Part shown: positions 1 through 11,290 of the stretch, piece by piece
Layout of the letters: every line of letters starts with the position of its first letter
Numbering within the stretch: the stretch's first letter is position 1
Source: Ananas comosus
Taxonomy: Eukaryota; Streptophyta; Magnoliopsida; Poales; Bromeliaceae
Length of the DNA: 64,000 bases
Assembly (NCBI RefSeq): GCF_001540865.1
Contig: NC_033623.1
Coordinates: 14,541,995 to 14,605,994, forward strand
Direction of reading: 5' to 3'
Notes under the pieces: generated by a model
Seen by the model: only the letters and a program-made list of their open reading frames with translations
Told to the model about the DNA's origin: nothing
Databases searched by the model: none
Translations under genes and position numbers: made by a program

Positions 1-1343
1 GTACTTTGTCTTTAGTGCAGAGCAGATGTAGAATTCAAACTACATCGATTGGCTTCTAGTCTAGCATCATTTTAAAAAAAAACATTAACAATAACGGAGC
101 AGTTTCGTTATTGTCAAAAAAAAAAAAAAAAAAAAAACTTATCATATTTAATCCGTACTTAATCTTTTCTTTTTGATAATAACAAAGCGACCTAAAAAAT
201 TATCAATTCCTGTTTGAAATGTTCTACCAAAATGCCAATTAATTTGGATTAAGTAAAGACTGCGAAAAATTATACAAAAATTTTAGAAAAAATTTCAAAT
301 ACTATTCATATAATTTCGTACTTTTCTATTTTAGTATCCTATATTTTAAAGTGTATAAATTTAGTGCCCATAATTTTATTTTTTTTTATTATCCCCTCAA
401 CTAATTTTTTTTATTAAATCAATGACAAAGTTAAAATTAAAATTTACTAAAGTGAATATTCAATAAACCTAGATAGAGTATCTGAAGTTTTTTTTGTATA
501 TAATTTAACGAAATGTAAACAGAAAATATTTTGGGGAAAATATTTTGGGAAAAATAAATTAGACTTTCTTTACCTAATTAATTCAAATTTTAATAGTAAA
601 AATTGATCTTTTAAAATAATAATATACTATATTGTAATTTAAAATATAAATTTATTATTCAAAAACGCCTCATATAGTAACTTGTGGCGCTAAAAAATCC
701 ACTAAGTAGTATAGAAGAATTATTGGCAACTTTTGTAGTTGTTATTCATGATATTAAATTTTTAGGTCATGAGCTTTAACCTTAGCTTTTGTTTTGGATT
801 ATACTAAGATTATATTATATATGATAAAAAAATATTTTATTTATTTTCATATGTAATATTATATTGCATATATGGTAACAAATATATACAATATATTTTG
901 AACTCTATTCTGACCAAAAGCATAAGATGACCAAATAGGCTCTTAACAAATCCCACTATTAGATAACATGACATAAGTTCTACCATGTTTTGAACATATG
1001 ATATTATGTGTCATCTCAATTATATTTGCTAAAATTAATTAAAAATATTTTTTTTAAATGACAAAATTATTAAATAATTGCATAATCAAGTCTTAATTTA
1101 TTTGACTGAAATTAGTCAAATTTGATAAATAAAAGGTTGAGAAGGAACGTTTCAAAATGCACTATAATTGAGGTCCTGAGAGGTATAGGTATGAATCCAC
1201 ACAATTTAATTAAGAGACGTCTAAGATTAGTAAACTTATGATCGTGAGTCCAGGTCTACCTAGTCGTGGGCCAAATCCAGACGAAACGTTCTTCAACAAC
1301 CATTGTCGATTTAATTAATTGGAAGAATATTAAACAGCGATCT
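1..1343 (+). repeat. AT-rich repeat unit, copy 1, preceded by an arm fragment
   Basis: Bases 1-185 are the reverse complement of about 1687-1865 and match 8094-8265 in direct orientation. They are therefore the outer end of the 2.1 kb arm repeat. Bases 186-1343 are unique to the AT-rich unit that recurs at about 3899-4670 and 8265-9418. No coding potential is seen. The unit ends at 1339-1343 (gatct), where a solo-type LTR begins. Confidence 0.8.
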
Positions 1344-1685
1344 TGTTGGAAAAATTAGTTCTCTTTCGAAATCTTTAGTCAAAAATTTGTATAAACAATT
1401 TTGTTTGAAAACAACTGAGCCACTGTTTTTAGAAACGTTGAAATAAATAAATACTATAGAGAATAAAGGATTAGATGGAGCCTGTGAGTCGAGGCGTGCG
1501 ATTGCACTGTCCTAGAAGCAAGATTGCCCCTCCACGTACGAGGCGCCGGCAATCACTCCTAGCGATACAACGACCTTCGTCCACCCCGTCGGCACGGCTT
1601 CAGGGTGGCGCAAGAACGAACCGTCACAGCTTTTCAGAGATCCAGCAAAACAGTGAAGAAGAAGAAGAAGAAGAGAGAAAAGGGT
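1344..1685 (+). mobile_element. Truncated copy of an LTR (first 342 bp)
   Basis: This stretch starts with tgttgg directly after gatct, exactly as in the complete LTR at 4676-5558, and follows it almost base for base to 1685. There an N interrupts the sequence and it jumps to an unrelated inverted arm. The open frame around 1475-1685 (Arg/Ser-rich with a Glu run) recurs at 4807-5019. It is LTR sequence and not a gene. Confidence 0.8.
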
Positions 1686-1686
1686 N
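1686..1686. other. Single ambiguous base marking a probable chimeric join
   Basis: Left of the N, the LTR is cut off mid-sequence. In the complete copy the same bases continue at about 5015. Right of the N, the sequence is the reverse complement of bases about 60-185. An undetermined base exactly at a foldback point suggests an assembly join and not a biological breakpoint. Confidence 0.7.
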
Positions 1687-2046
1687 TTATTATCAAAAAG
1701 AAAAGATTAAGTACGGATTAAATATGATAAGTTTTTTTTTTTTTTTTTTTTTTGACAATAACGAAACTGCTCCGTTATTGTTAATGTTTTTTTTTAAAAT
1801 GATGCTAGACTAGAAGCCAATCGATGTAGTTTGAATTCTACATCTGCTCTGCACTAAAGACAAAGTACAATGGGCCATTGCAATGAAAAAAATTTGAAAT
1901 TTGATGGTAATAACATTTTATTTATGTTCCCAATTAATTAATTTTTTTTAAAAAATAATTTATTTTATCATAATTTCAAAATTTATTTTTTTTATATTTT
2001 ATTTCAAAATAAAAATTTTAATTGAATGAGATATAAATAATAATGG

Positions 2047-2747
2047 GAGTGAGGCTACTATGCTTTTGGAAGCACGGAGCCTTCCGTGCTTCCAGGTCGT
2101 TTTTCATGTTTCGACTTTCGAATCGTCGATCGGCTCCGTTAAACTTGATCTAGAGTATTTGAAATAACTAGAAAATAAATTATGCAATTTTTCGATATTA
2201 TTTTCCTAGTAAACGAAGGAGCTCAAAATTAATGACTGAAAATAAAAATCTTACAAAACGTGATAATATGATATTAAAATTTTAGATCAAAGATATTGAT
2301 CTTGTTTTATATAGTATAAAAAATTTTCTATTAAAATTTCACGTGATTTGAATATTTCGACACCGTTTTTTTTTAGAGTGATAGGTAGCACGCTACTCGC
2401 TTCGTTTATTTTATTTAGAAATAAACTTAGCTGGCAATGTGAATCAATTAGGATTCAAACTTGGGTCTCGGGTACCAACCACCAAGCCCTTTGCTACTTG
2501 CTTTAGGGACGGTCGGTGGATATTTCTACACCGTTAAACTTGCAAACGGCTCACTACCGCCATTAAAATTATTGATTTTGAGCCACTTCGATCACTAGGC
2601 AAATGATATCGAAAAATCATAAAATTTATTTTCTAGATACTTCAAATACTTTAGATCAAGTTTAATAGAGCCGATCGACGATTTGAAAGTCGCAATATCG
2701 AAAACGACTAGAAAGCACGGAAGAATCTGTGCATAATAGCCTCACTC
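2047..2747. mobile_element. Long-TIR MITE, Mutator-like (MULE-type), 701 bp
   Basis: The ends are gagtgaggctac and its inverse gtagcctcactc-like terminus, and the inverted similarity extends more than 150 bp inward. Both sides are flanked by ataataatgg (2037-2046 and 2748-2757), a perfect 10 bp duplication. A 9-11 bp duplication with long TIRs is typical of Mutator-superfamily elements. It contains no transposase, so it is non-autonomous. Related elements lie at 7219-7918, 12856-13386, 15290-15818 and 53465-55761. It is interrupted by a SINE at 2366-2519. Confidence 0.8.
2366..2519 (-). mobile_element. tRNA-derived SINE inserted in the MITE
   Basis: The target duplication is 14 bp: atatttcgacaccg (2352-2365) and atatttctacaccg (2520-2533). 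On the minus strand it has a pol III A-box-like segment (gcaagtagcaaag), a B-box-like segment (agtttgaatcc) and a 3' hairpin gtagcgtgctac before a poly(A) tract. Undisturbed relatives of the host MITE read straight through this site, for example near 13155. Sister copies lie at 7459, 17430 and 59883. Confidence 0.75.
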
Positions 2748-3898
2748 ATAATAATGGTGTAGCTATTATCCAGAAAATCACGTCATTGGAACGACCTTCA
2801 AGGTTCTATTGGTCTCAATCGTCTAATTCTTTTCCACCAAGAAATAGTCGTATTCTCATATCTTTCTATAGCTGTCTTAATTTGAACGCGCTTCTTTTTC
2901 TAACAAGGGAACGGGTCGTGATTTTACCAATTTATCATGCGCTTTACATTGTTGCCAAAGTCAAGCGGTGACAGCAAAACTAGTTACTTTTATTTCGGAG
3001 AATTGATTCGGTACATTATTTTTTTTTTAAAAAAAAAATTTAATCATTAATTAATAGAGGGTAAAGATGTAGCATTTAGCAGGTAAAAAGATTATTTTGT
3101 TCAAAGTTATTTTTTAATTAAATTATGCAATATTTTTAAAAAATTTTAATTGATATCCTAAATTTACGTATTAATTTGCACTAATTTGAAAAATTGATTG
3201 ATTACCTAAATTTAGACATTAATTAGGCATTAATTTAGGCATTTATTTTAGAAATTTTAGTATTTCTAAAATTTAGGCATCAATTTAAATTATAGGAATT
3301 TTAGAAATAGTTCTATTTCTAAATACGTTAAATTTAAATATTAAATACTAAATATTTAAAATTAAAAAAAAATTGAAATTTAATTTAGAGGAATTTTCTA
3401 TTACTATTTAAAAAATTTGTAATGTTGGTAAATATTTTAATTCAACATATTTAATATGTTTAAGAAATTTTTAAATTTCTATAATTTAGACATTAATTTT
3501 GTATCACTTATTTAAAAAAATTTTGATGTAGGTAAAAAAATTATAGATTAAACGTATTTAATATGTTAAAAAAAATAGAATTGTTCTACTTTAGACATTA
3601 ATTTTGTATCACTAGTTAAAAAAATTTGTAATGTTGGTAAATATTTAAATTTAACATATTCAACATGTTTAACAATATTATGAATTTGTCACATTAATTT
3701 TGTATTACTAATTTTAAAAAATTGATTGTGGGCATGTATTTAAATTCAACATATTTAATATGTTTAAAGAAAATTTATGAATTTTTCTAATTTAGATATT
3801 ACGTCTTTATTATTATTTAAAATTTTCATGTGGATAATTGATTAGAAATATAGGGTATAATTCAAATTTATTCTTAAAATAGAATTGTATGGACAAAA

Positions 3899-4670
3899 TT
3901 AATTCAAATTTTAATAGTAAAACTGATCTTTTAAAATAATAAGATACTATATTGTAATTTAAAATATAAATTTATTATTCAAAAACGTCTCATATAGTAA
4001 CATGTGGCGCTAAAAAATCCACTAAGTAGTATAGAAGATTAATTATTGCATGGCAACTTTTGTAGTTGTTATTCATGATATTAAATTTTTAATTAGGTCA
4101 TGAGCTTTAACCTTAGCTTTTGTTTTGTATTATACTAAGATTATATTATATATGATAAAAAAATATTTTATTTATTTTCATATGTAATATTATATTGCAT
4201 ATATGGTAACAAATATATACAATATATTTTGAACTCTATTCTGACCAAAAGCATAAGATGACCAAATAGGCTCTTAACAAATCCCACTATTAGATAACAT
4301 GACATAAGTTCTACCATGTTTTGAACATATGATATTATTTGTCATCTCAATTATATTTGCTAAAATTAATTAAAAATAATTTTTTTTAAATGACAAAATT
4401 ATTAAATAATTGCATAATCAAGTCTTAATTTATTTGACTGAAATTAGTCAAATTTGATAAATAAAAGGTTGAGAAGGAACGTTTCAAAATGCACTATAAT
4501 TGAGGTCCTGAGAGGTATAGGTATGAATCCACACAATTTAATTAAGAGACGTCTAAGATTAGTAAACTTATGATCGTGAGTCCAGGTCTACCTAGTCGTG
4601 GGCCAAATCCAGACGAAACGTTCTTCAACAACCATTGTCGATTTAATTAATTGGAAGAATATTAAACAGC
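3899..4670 (+). repeat. AT-rich repeat unit, copy 2
   Basis: A near-identical direct repeat of about 580-1338, again followed by gatct and the LTR. It occupies the spacer between the two inverted arms. No gene is seen. Confidence 0.85.
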
Positions 4671-4675
4671 GATCT

Positions 4676-5558
4676 TGTTGGAAAAATTAGTTCTCTTTCG
4701 AAATCTTTAGTCAAAAATTTGTATAAACAATTTTGTTTGAAAACAACTGAGCCACTGTTTTTAGAAACGTTGAAATAAATAAATACTATAGAGAATAAAG
4801 GATTAGATGGAGCCTGTGAGTCGAGGCGTGCGATTGCACTGTCCTAGAAGCAAGATTGCCCCTCCACGTACGAGGCGCCGGCAATCACTCCTAGCGATAC
4901 AACGACCTTCGTCCACCCCGTCGGCACGGCTTCAGGGTGGCGCAAGAACGAACCGTCACAGCTTTTCAGAGATCCAGCAAAACAGTGAAGAAGAAGAAGA
5001 AGAAGAGAGAAAAGGGGAGTAGCTCAGGCTAGGGTTTCTGTATGTCACTACTATCCTAACCCAGCCACTCACCCTAGTAAATAGGAGAGCAAAAGAAGGG
5101 TTCCAACGGGAAGTCCACCTTCCCGAGGTAGACCGTTGGGGCTGGTTGAGTCCCGAGGTGCGACCCTTCGACTGGACCAAATCTGGACCTAATCCAGGTA
5201 AGGCCAAAAATAAAATAATAAAAGAAAAGTGTAACAAAAATAAAATAAACCGGGTTCACGCGCACCGGCGCCCGGCCCAGCCCGGCTCGTGCCGTGCGCG
5301 CGTGCGTGTATTTAGACGAGAGCTCCACTCTCATCACTTCCCAAGTAATAACAATGAGAATAAAGTAGAATATAAACCAGAGTAAGTGAGGGTCTCTTTC
5401 CAATATGGGACTAAACACCACATGAAAAGAGACCAAAGCTTGGGCTCCCAGACAAGGCCTATTGACAGTGGGCTGTCCACAAAGTCCAAAGGCCAAATTG
5501 AATTTTTAAAGCATATAAAGAAGTTTTAAATCACTTGTTTTAAATCAAAATACTAACA
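4676..5558. mobile_element. Solo LTR, 883 bp, with 5 bp target-site duplication
   Basis: The element begins tgttgg and ends ctaaca, so it has the TG...CA termini of an LTR. It is flanked by gatct on both sides (4671-4675 and 5559-5563). No primer binding site, polypurine tract or coding domain is next to it, so it is a solo LTR left by recombination between the two LTRs of a retrotransposon. The paralogous unit at about 9419 carries a single gcatct and no LTR, which is the empty site. The GC-rich part (4800-5310) gives spurious ORFs on both strands. Confidence 0.88.
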
Positions 5559-5563
5559 GATCT

Positions 5564-6020
5564 TCTTTGAGAGCGAACCGGTAATATTATTGGTTTGGAA
5601 ACTAAATCTAAACTGCAGGTGTTTATAAATTAAATGGTATTTAAAATAAATAAGTACCAAAGTACATATTGCTCAATAATATATGGCATGTTCTATTAAT
5701 ATTTTTTTTTATATTTTAAAAAATTTTAATGTTATTATATTAGATTTATTCTTTTATAATTTTAAGGTGTATTTGGTTTCCTGTAAAAGCTGCTGAAAAA
5801 AAAAAAACCTGAAAATCATTTTTCTAGCATTTGGTTTAACATAAAAAAAATTTCAAAAAAATTTATTTGACAAATTTTAAGAAAAAGCAAGCTTTCCGTT
5901 TTCGGCCGGCTGAAACTCACCATGGTGACACGTGGCTCAGGGCGTCTTCTTTGCATTGTGGTCCACGAGTTCAGACGAGAGCTCGTGGACCGCATGAGTA
6001 GTCCGCAGTGAAACACTTAC

Positions 6021-6088
<68 letters not shown>

Positions 6089-6160
6089 TAGGTCTTGTGT
6101 GTTATTAGAAATACAGAGATTTATGTATTTCTAAATCGAGAGAAATAATAATTATATATA
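5564..6160 (+). repeat. Repeat segment 3' of the solo LTR, copy 1
   Basis: Matches about 9425-9990 in direct orientation (shared gagagcgaaccggtaa-like start, shared cacgtggctcaggcgtcttc segment). It holds a (CT)n(TA)n microsatellite at about 6020-6085. Together with 3899-4670 it reconstructs the locus into which the LTR inserted. No coding signal. Confidence 0.75.
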
Positions 6161-7218
6161 TTTTATAATTTAATAGTAATTAAAGACGTAATATCTAATT
6201 AGAAAAAATTCTAATTTTTTTTTAAATATTAAATATGTTGAATTAAAACCTGCCCACAATCAATATTTAAAATTAGTAATACAAAATTAATGTGACAAAT
6301 TCATAATATTGTTAAACCATGTGGAATATGTTAAATTTAAATATTTACCAACATTACAAATTGTTTTAATTGGTGATACAAAATTAATGTCTAAAGTAGA
6401 ACAATTCTAATTTTTTAACATATTAAATACGTTTAATCTATAATTTTTTTACCTACATTAAAATTTTTTAAAATAAGTGATACAAAATTAATGTCTAAAT
6501 TATAGAAATTTAAAAGTTTCTTAAACATATAAATATGTTGAATTAAAATATTTACCAACATTACAAATTTTTTAAATAGTAATAAAAATTCCTCTAAATT
6601 AAATTTCAATTTTTTTAATTTTAAATATTTAAATTTAACGTATTTAGAAATAGAACTATTTCTAAAATTCCTATAATTTAAATTGAATGCCTAAATTTTA
6701 GAAATACTAAAATTTGTAAAATAAATGCCTAAATTAATGACTATTAATGTCTAATTTAGGGTAATCAATCAATTTTTTCCAAATTAGTGGCAAATTAATA
6801 CGTAAATTTAGAATATCAATAAAATTTTTTGAAAATATTGCATAATTTAATTACAAAAATAATTTCGAACAAAATAAATTTTTTCTGCCTAAATGCAACA
6901 TCTTTACCCTCTTTAATCAATAATTAAATTTTTTTTTTAGAAAAAATAATGTACCGAATCAATTCTCCGAAAATAAAAGTAACTAGTTTTGCTGTCACCG
7001 CTTGACTTTGGCAACAATGTAAAGCGCATGTTTTATAAATTGGTAAAATCACGAACCGTTCCTTGTTAGAAAAAAGAAGCGCGTTCAAATTAAGACAGCT
7101 ATAGAAAGATATGAGAACTATTCTTGGTGTGAAGAAAAATTAGACGATTGAGACTCAATAAACCTTGAAGGTCGTTCCAATGACGTGATTTTCTGGATAA
7201 TAGCTATACCATTATTAT

Positions 7219-7918
7219 GAGTGAGGCTATTATGCTTTTGAAGACACAGAGTCTTCCCGTGCCTTTCAAGTCGTTTTTCGATATTGCGCGACTTCGAATC
7301 ATCGACCGGCTTCGTTAAACTTGATCTAAAGTATTTGAAGTACCTAGAAAATAAATTTATTAATTTTTCGATATCATTTGCCTAGTAATCGAAGGGACTC
7401 AAAATTAATAATTTAATGGTGGTAGTAGCCGTTTGCAAGTTTAACGGTGATGAATATCCATCGACCGTCCCTAAAGCAAGTGGCAAAGGGTTTGGTGGTT
7501 GTACCCGAACCAAGTTCGTCCTAATTGATTCACATTTACAGCGTAACTTTATTTCTAAATGAAATAAACGAAGCGGGGTAGCGTGCTACCTATCTCTCTA
7601 AAAAAAACGGTGGAGAAATATTCAAATCACAGTGAAATTGATAGAAATTTTTTGTACTATATAAAACGAGATCATACTTTGATCTAAAATTTAATATCAT
7701 ATTATCACGTTTTGTAAGATTTTTATTTCAGTCATTAATTTTGAGCTCCTTCGTTTACTAGAAAAATAATATCGAAAAATCGCATAATTTATTTCTAGCG
7801 TATTTCAATACTCTGTAGATCAAGTTTAACGGAGCCATCGACGATTCGAAAGTCAAACATGGAAAACGACCTGAAAGCCGAGAGGTCCGTACTTCCAGAA
7901 GCACTAGTAGCCTCACTC
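7219..7918. mobile_element. MULE-type MITE, inverted copy of 2047-2747
   Basis: Termini gagtgaggct and gcctcactc, mirrored relative to the copy in the left arm and carrying the same SINE. It was duplicated with the arm and is not an independent insertion. Confidence 0.75.
7459..7605 (+). mobile_element. tRNA-derived SINE, copy in the right arm
   Basis: Starts near the shared head cgaccgtccct, then gcaagtggcaaaggg (A-box region), a decayed B-box, the hairpin gtagcgtgctac, and an A-rich tail. It is the arm-duplicated sister of 2366-2519. Confidence 0.7.
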
Positions 7919-8264
7919 CATTATATTTTTATTCTCATTCATTAAAATTTTTATTTTGAAATAAAATATAAGAAAATAATTTTGAAAATATGATAAAATA
8001 AATTAATTTTAAAAAAAAATTAATTAATTGGGAACATAAATAAAATGTTATTACCGTCAAATTTCAATTTTTTTTTCATTCCAATGGCCCATAGTACTTT
8101 GTCTTTCGTGGCGAGCAGATGTAGAATCCAAACTTACATCGATTCCGGCTTCTAGTCTAGCATCATTTTAAAAAAACATGACAATAACGGAGCAGTTTCG
8201 TTATTGTCAAAAAAAAAAAAAAAAAAAAACTTATCATATTTAATCCGTACTTAATCTTTCTTTA

Positions 8265-9877
8265 CATTAACAAAGCGACCTAAAAATATCAATTCCTGTT
8301 TGAAATGTTCTACCAAATGCCAATTAGTTCGGATTAAGTAAAACTGGCGAAAAAATTACAAAAATTTTAGAAAAAATTTCAAATACCATTCATATGATTT
8401 CGTACTTTTCTAATTTAGTACCATATTTTAAAGTGTATAAATTTCATGGCCATAATTTTATTTTTTTTATTATCGCCTCACATAATTTTTTTTATTAAAA
8501 TCAATGGACAAAGTTAAAAATTAAATTTACTAAAGTAATAATCGTAACCTAATAGATATCTGAAGTTTTTTTTGTATATAATTAACGAAATGTCAAACAG
8601 AAAATATTTGGGGAATATTTTGGGAAAATAAATTAGACTTTCTTTACCTAATTAATTCAAATTTAATAGTAAAATTGATCTTTAAAATAATATAACTATA
8701 TTGTAATTTAAATATAAATTTATATTATTCAAAAACGCCTCATATGAGTAACTTGTGGCGCTAAAAAATCCACTAAGTAGTATAGAAGATTAATTATTGC
8801 ATGGCAACTTTTGTAGTGTTATTCATGATATTAAATTTTAATTAGGTCATGAGCTTTACCTTAGCTTTTGTTTTGTATTATACAAGATGTATATTATATA
8901 TGGATCAAAATAATATTTTATTTATTTTCATATGTAATTTAATATGCATATATGGTAACAAATGTATACAATATATTTTGAAACTCTATTCTGACCAACA
9001 GCTAGATGACCAAATAGGCTCTTAACAAATCCCATATTGATAACATGACATAAGTTCTACCATGTTTTGAACATATGATATTATTGTCATCTCAATTATA
9101 TTTGCTAAAATAATTAAAATAATTTTTTTTAAATGACAAAAATTATTAAAATAATTGCATAATCAAGTCTTAATTTATTGACTGAAATTAGTCAAATTTG
9201 ATAAATAAAAGGTTGGAAGGAACGTTTCAAAATGCACTACAATTGAGGTCCTGAGAGGTATAGGTATGAATCCACACAATTTAATTAACAGAACCGTCTA
9301 AGATTAGTAACTTATGATCGTGGAGTCCAGGTCTACCTAATCGGTGGCCAAATCCAGACGAAACGCTTCTTCAACAACCATTGTCGATTTAATTAATTGG
9401 AGAAGAATATTAAACAGCGCATCTTCTTGAGAGCAAACCGGTAAAATTGGTTTGGAAACTAAATCTAAACTGCAGGGTTTATAAAATTAAATGGTATTTG
9501 AAAATAAATAGTAGCAAGTACATATGCCTCAATAATTATAGCATGTCTATATATTTTTTATATTTAAAAATTTAATGTTATTATACTAGATTTATTCTTT
9601 ATAATTTTAAAGGTGTATTTGTGTTCCTTGTAAAAGCTGCTGAAAAAAAAAAAGACCTGAAAATCATTTTCTAGCATTTGGTTTAACATAAAAAATTTTC
9701 AAAAAGATTATTTGATAAATTTTAAGAAAAAACAAACTTTCCGTTTTCGGCCGGCTGAAAACGAAAACTCACCATGGAGACACGTGCTCAGGCGTCTTCT
9801 TTGCATTGTGGTCCACGAGCTCAGACAAGAGCTCGTGGACGCCGCATGAGTGGTCCGCAGTGAAACACTTCCACCTC

Positions 9878-9913
<36 letters not shown>

Positions 9914-9990
9914 TATATGCGAAGGTCTTGTGCTGACTATAGAAGCATGAAATTTAGTATTCCTAAATCGAGAGAAATAATATTATATAT
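8265..9990 (+). repeat. AT-rich repeat unit, copy 3, with the LTR-empty site
   Basis: Matches copy 1 and copy 2 up to about 9418, then passes straight into the segment found after the solo LTR (9425-9990). It therefore preserves the pre-insertion state. Dense small indels relative to the other copies suggest unpolished long-read sequence in this part. Confidence 0.75.
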
Positions 9991-9995
9991 ATTTT

Positions 9996-10026
<31 letters not shown>

Positions 10027-10029
<3 letters not shown>

Positions 10030-10228
10030 TTGATCTAGGATACTATTTACAAGTATCATCCCCATATTGCTATCACTTTTAGCCATGGATCTACTTTTTG
10101 ATTATAATAGCCCTTGAATCAAACACTATTCCACCTACCACCATCATCTCAACCTACATCTCTCCATTCAAGGGCTAAAAACACACAAGATCACTTAGGT
10201 GATACTTGTAAAAGTATTCTAGCCCTAC
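10027..10228. mobile_element. Short foldback MITE
   Basis: The left end gatctaggatactatttacaag mirrors the right end acttgtaaaagtattctagc. The core matches the MITE at 17668-17882 (shared caccatcatctcaacc segment). It is non-coding and lies in (TA)n flanks. Confidence 0.7.
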
Positions 10229-10785
10229 TATATATATATATATATATATTATAATTTTATATATGCTATTACATAACTTATCATTTATTATATAATATAA
10301 TTTTTATATTTAATTTATTAAATATAAGTTATAATAATAATATATTATTATATAAATATATATAATATTATAATAAAAATATAAAATATTTCTTTTCAAC
10401 CAAATAATATACTTATTGAATTTTTTTCTACAATTAAATGCTAAAAGCTTAAAATTTTCTATGAAGTTTTTTTTTATTGAATATATATATTTTTTTTACA
10501 GTTTTATATAGAATCAAACGCCCTACTGGTTTCTTTGTTTATTTTGTACGATGCTATTTAAAGAGGTCTCACATATTGTATAAAATTCATCATAAATACA
10601 AAATTTAATGCAAAGAGAACTTTATTTAAACTTCAGAGATCTAGTGTCTTGTGTGTATCATGTAAACTTAATCACCTACTTATATGCGCAATAAAGGCAT
10701 CAAAGTCGTTCTAGATGAGCCGCGGTCGGCCACAGCGCCGCGCACGGCATTCGCAACGCCTTCCGCCGCCTCCTGATCTCTCGCG
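10229..10785 (+). repeat. Contig-end sequence repeated across the gap
   Basis: Apart from small indels, this stretch is the same as 10811-11400, including the downstream flank and the last codons of the UGT gene. The two copies lie directly either side of a 25-N gap, as expected for two overlapping contig ends that were not merged. Confidence 0.8.
10672..10785 (-). pseudogene. 3' end fragment of UGT gene, cut by the gap
   Basis: On the minus strand this encodes the end of the glucosyltransferase, with the stop at 10672-10674, as in 11291-11400. It is truncated by the N run and is probably the same physical sequence as the start of the next copy, so it should not be counted as a separate gene. 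Confidence 0.6.
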
Positions 10786-10810
10786 NNNNNNNNNNNNNNN
10801 NNNNNNNNNN
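10786..10810. other. Assembly gap of 25 N
   Basis: Exactly 25 N, the same length as the gap at 55843-55867. A fixed length indicates a placeholder and not a measured gap size. Confidence 0.98.
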
Positions 10811-11290
10811 TATATATATATAATTATATATATATATATATATATTATAAATTTGTATACATGCTATTACATTACTTATCAATTTATTATATAATATAAT
10901 TTTTATATATTTAATTTATTAAATATAAGTTATAATAATAAATATATTATTATATATAAATAATATATATATATAATAAAAAAATATAAATATTTCTTTT
11001 CAACCAAATAATATACTTTATTGAAAATTTTTTTCTTACAAATTAAATGCTAAAAGACTTAAAATTTTTTCTATGAAGTTTTTTTTTATTGAAATATGTT
11101 TTTTTTTTTTTTACAGTTTTATATAGAATCAAACGCCCTTACTGGTTTCTTTGTTTTTTTTGTACGGTGCTATTTAAAGAGGTCTCACATATTATATAAA
11201 ATTCATCAACTAAATACAAATTTAATACAAAGAGAACTTTATTTAAACTTCAGAGATCTTAGTGCTCTTGTGTGTATCATGTAAACTTAA
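10811..11290. repeat. Right-hand copy of the gap-flanking sequence, non-coding
   Basis: Duplicates 10229-10671. It is (TA)n-rich and then 3' flank of the UGT gene. The small ORFs here are low-complexity reading frames. Confidence 0.75.

Larger units (their letters stand above)
1687..3830 (+). repeat. Left arm of a large inverted repeat
   Basis: Read in reverse complement, this segment aligns with about 6160-8265, giving arms of about 2.1 kb around a 2.3 kb spacer. Both arms carry the same internal MITE and SINE at mirrored positions. The arm is very AT-rich and has no credible ORF. The right arm differs mostly by small indels, which could reflect age or unpolished sequence. Confidence 0.8.
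6160..8265 (-). repeat. Right arm of the large inverted repeat
   Basis: The reverse complement of about 1687-3830. Its outer end (8094-8265) is also in direct orientation with bases 1-185. Compared with the left arm it shows many one- or two-base indels in homopolymers. No gene is seen. Confidence 0.8.

Noticed and set aside
4956..5496. Minus-strand frames at 4956-5237 and 5074-5496
   Set aside because: They lie wholly inside the solo LTR.
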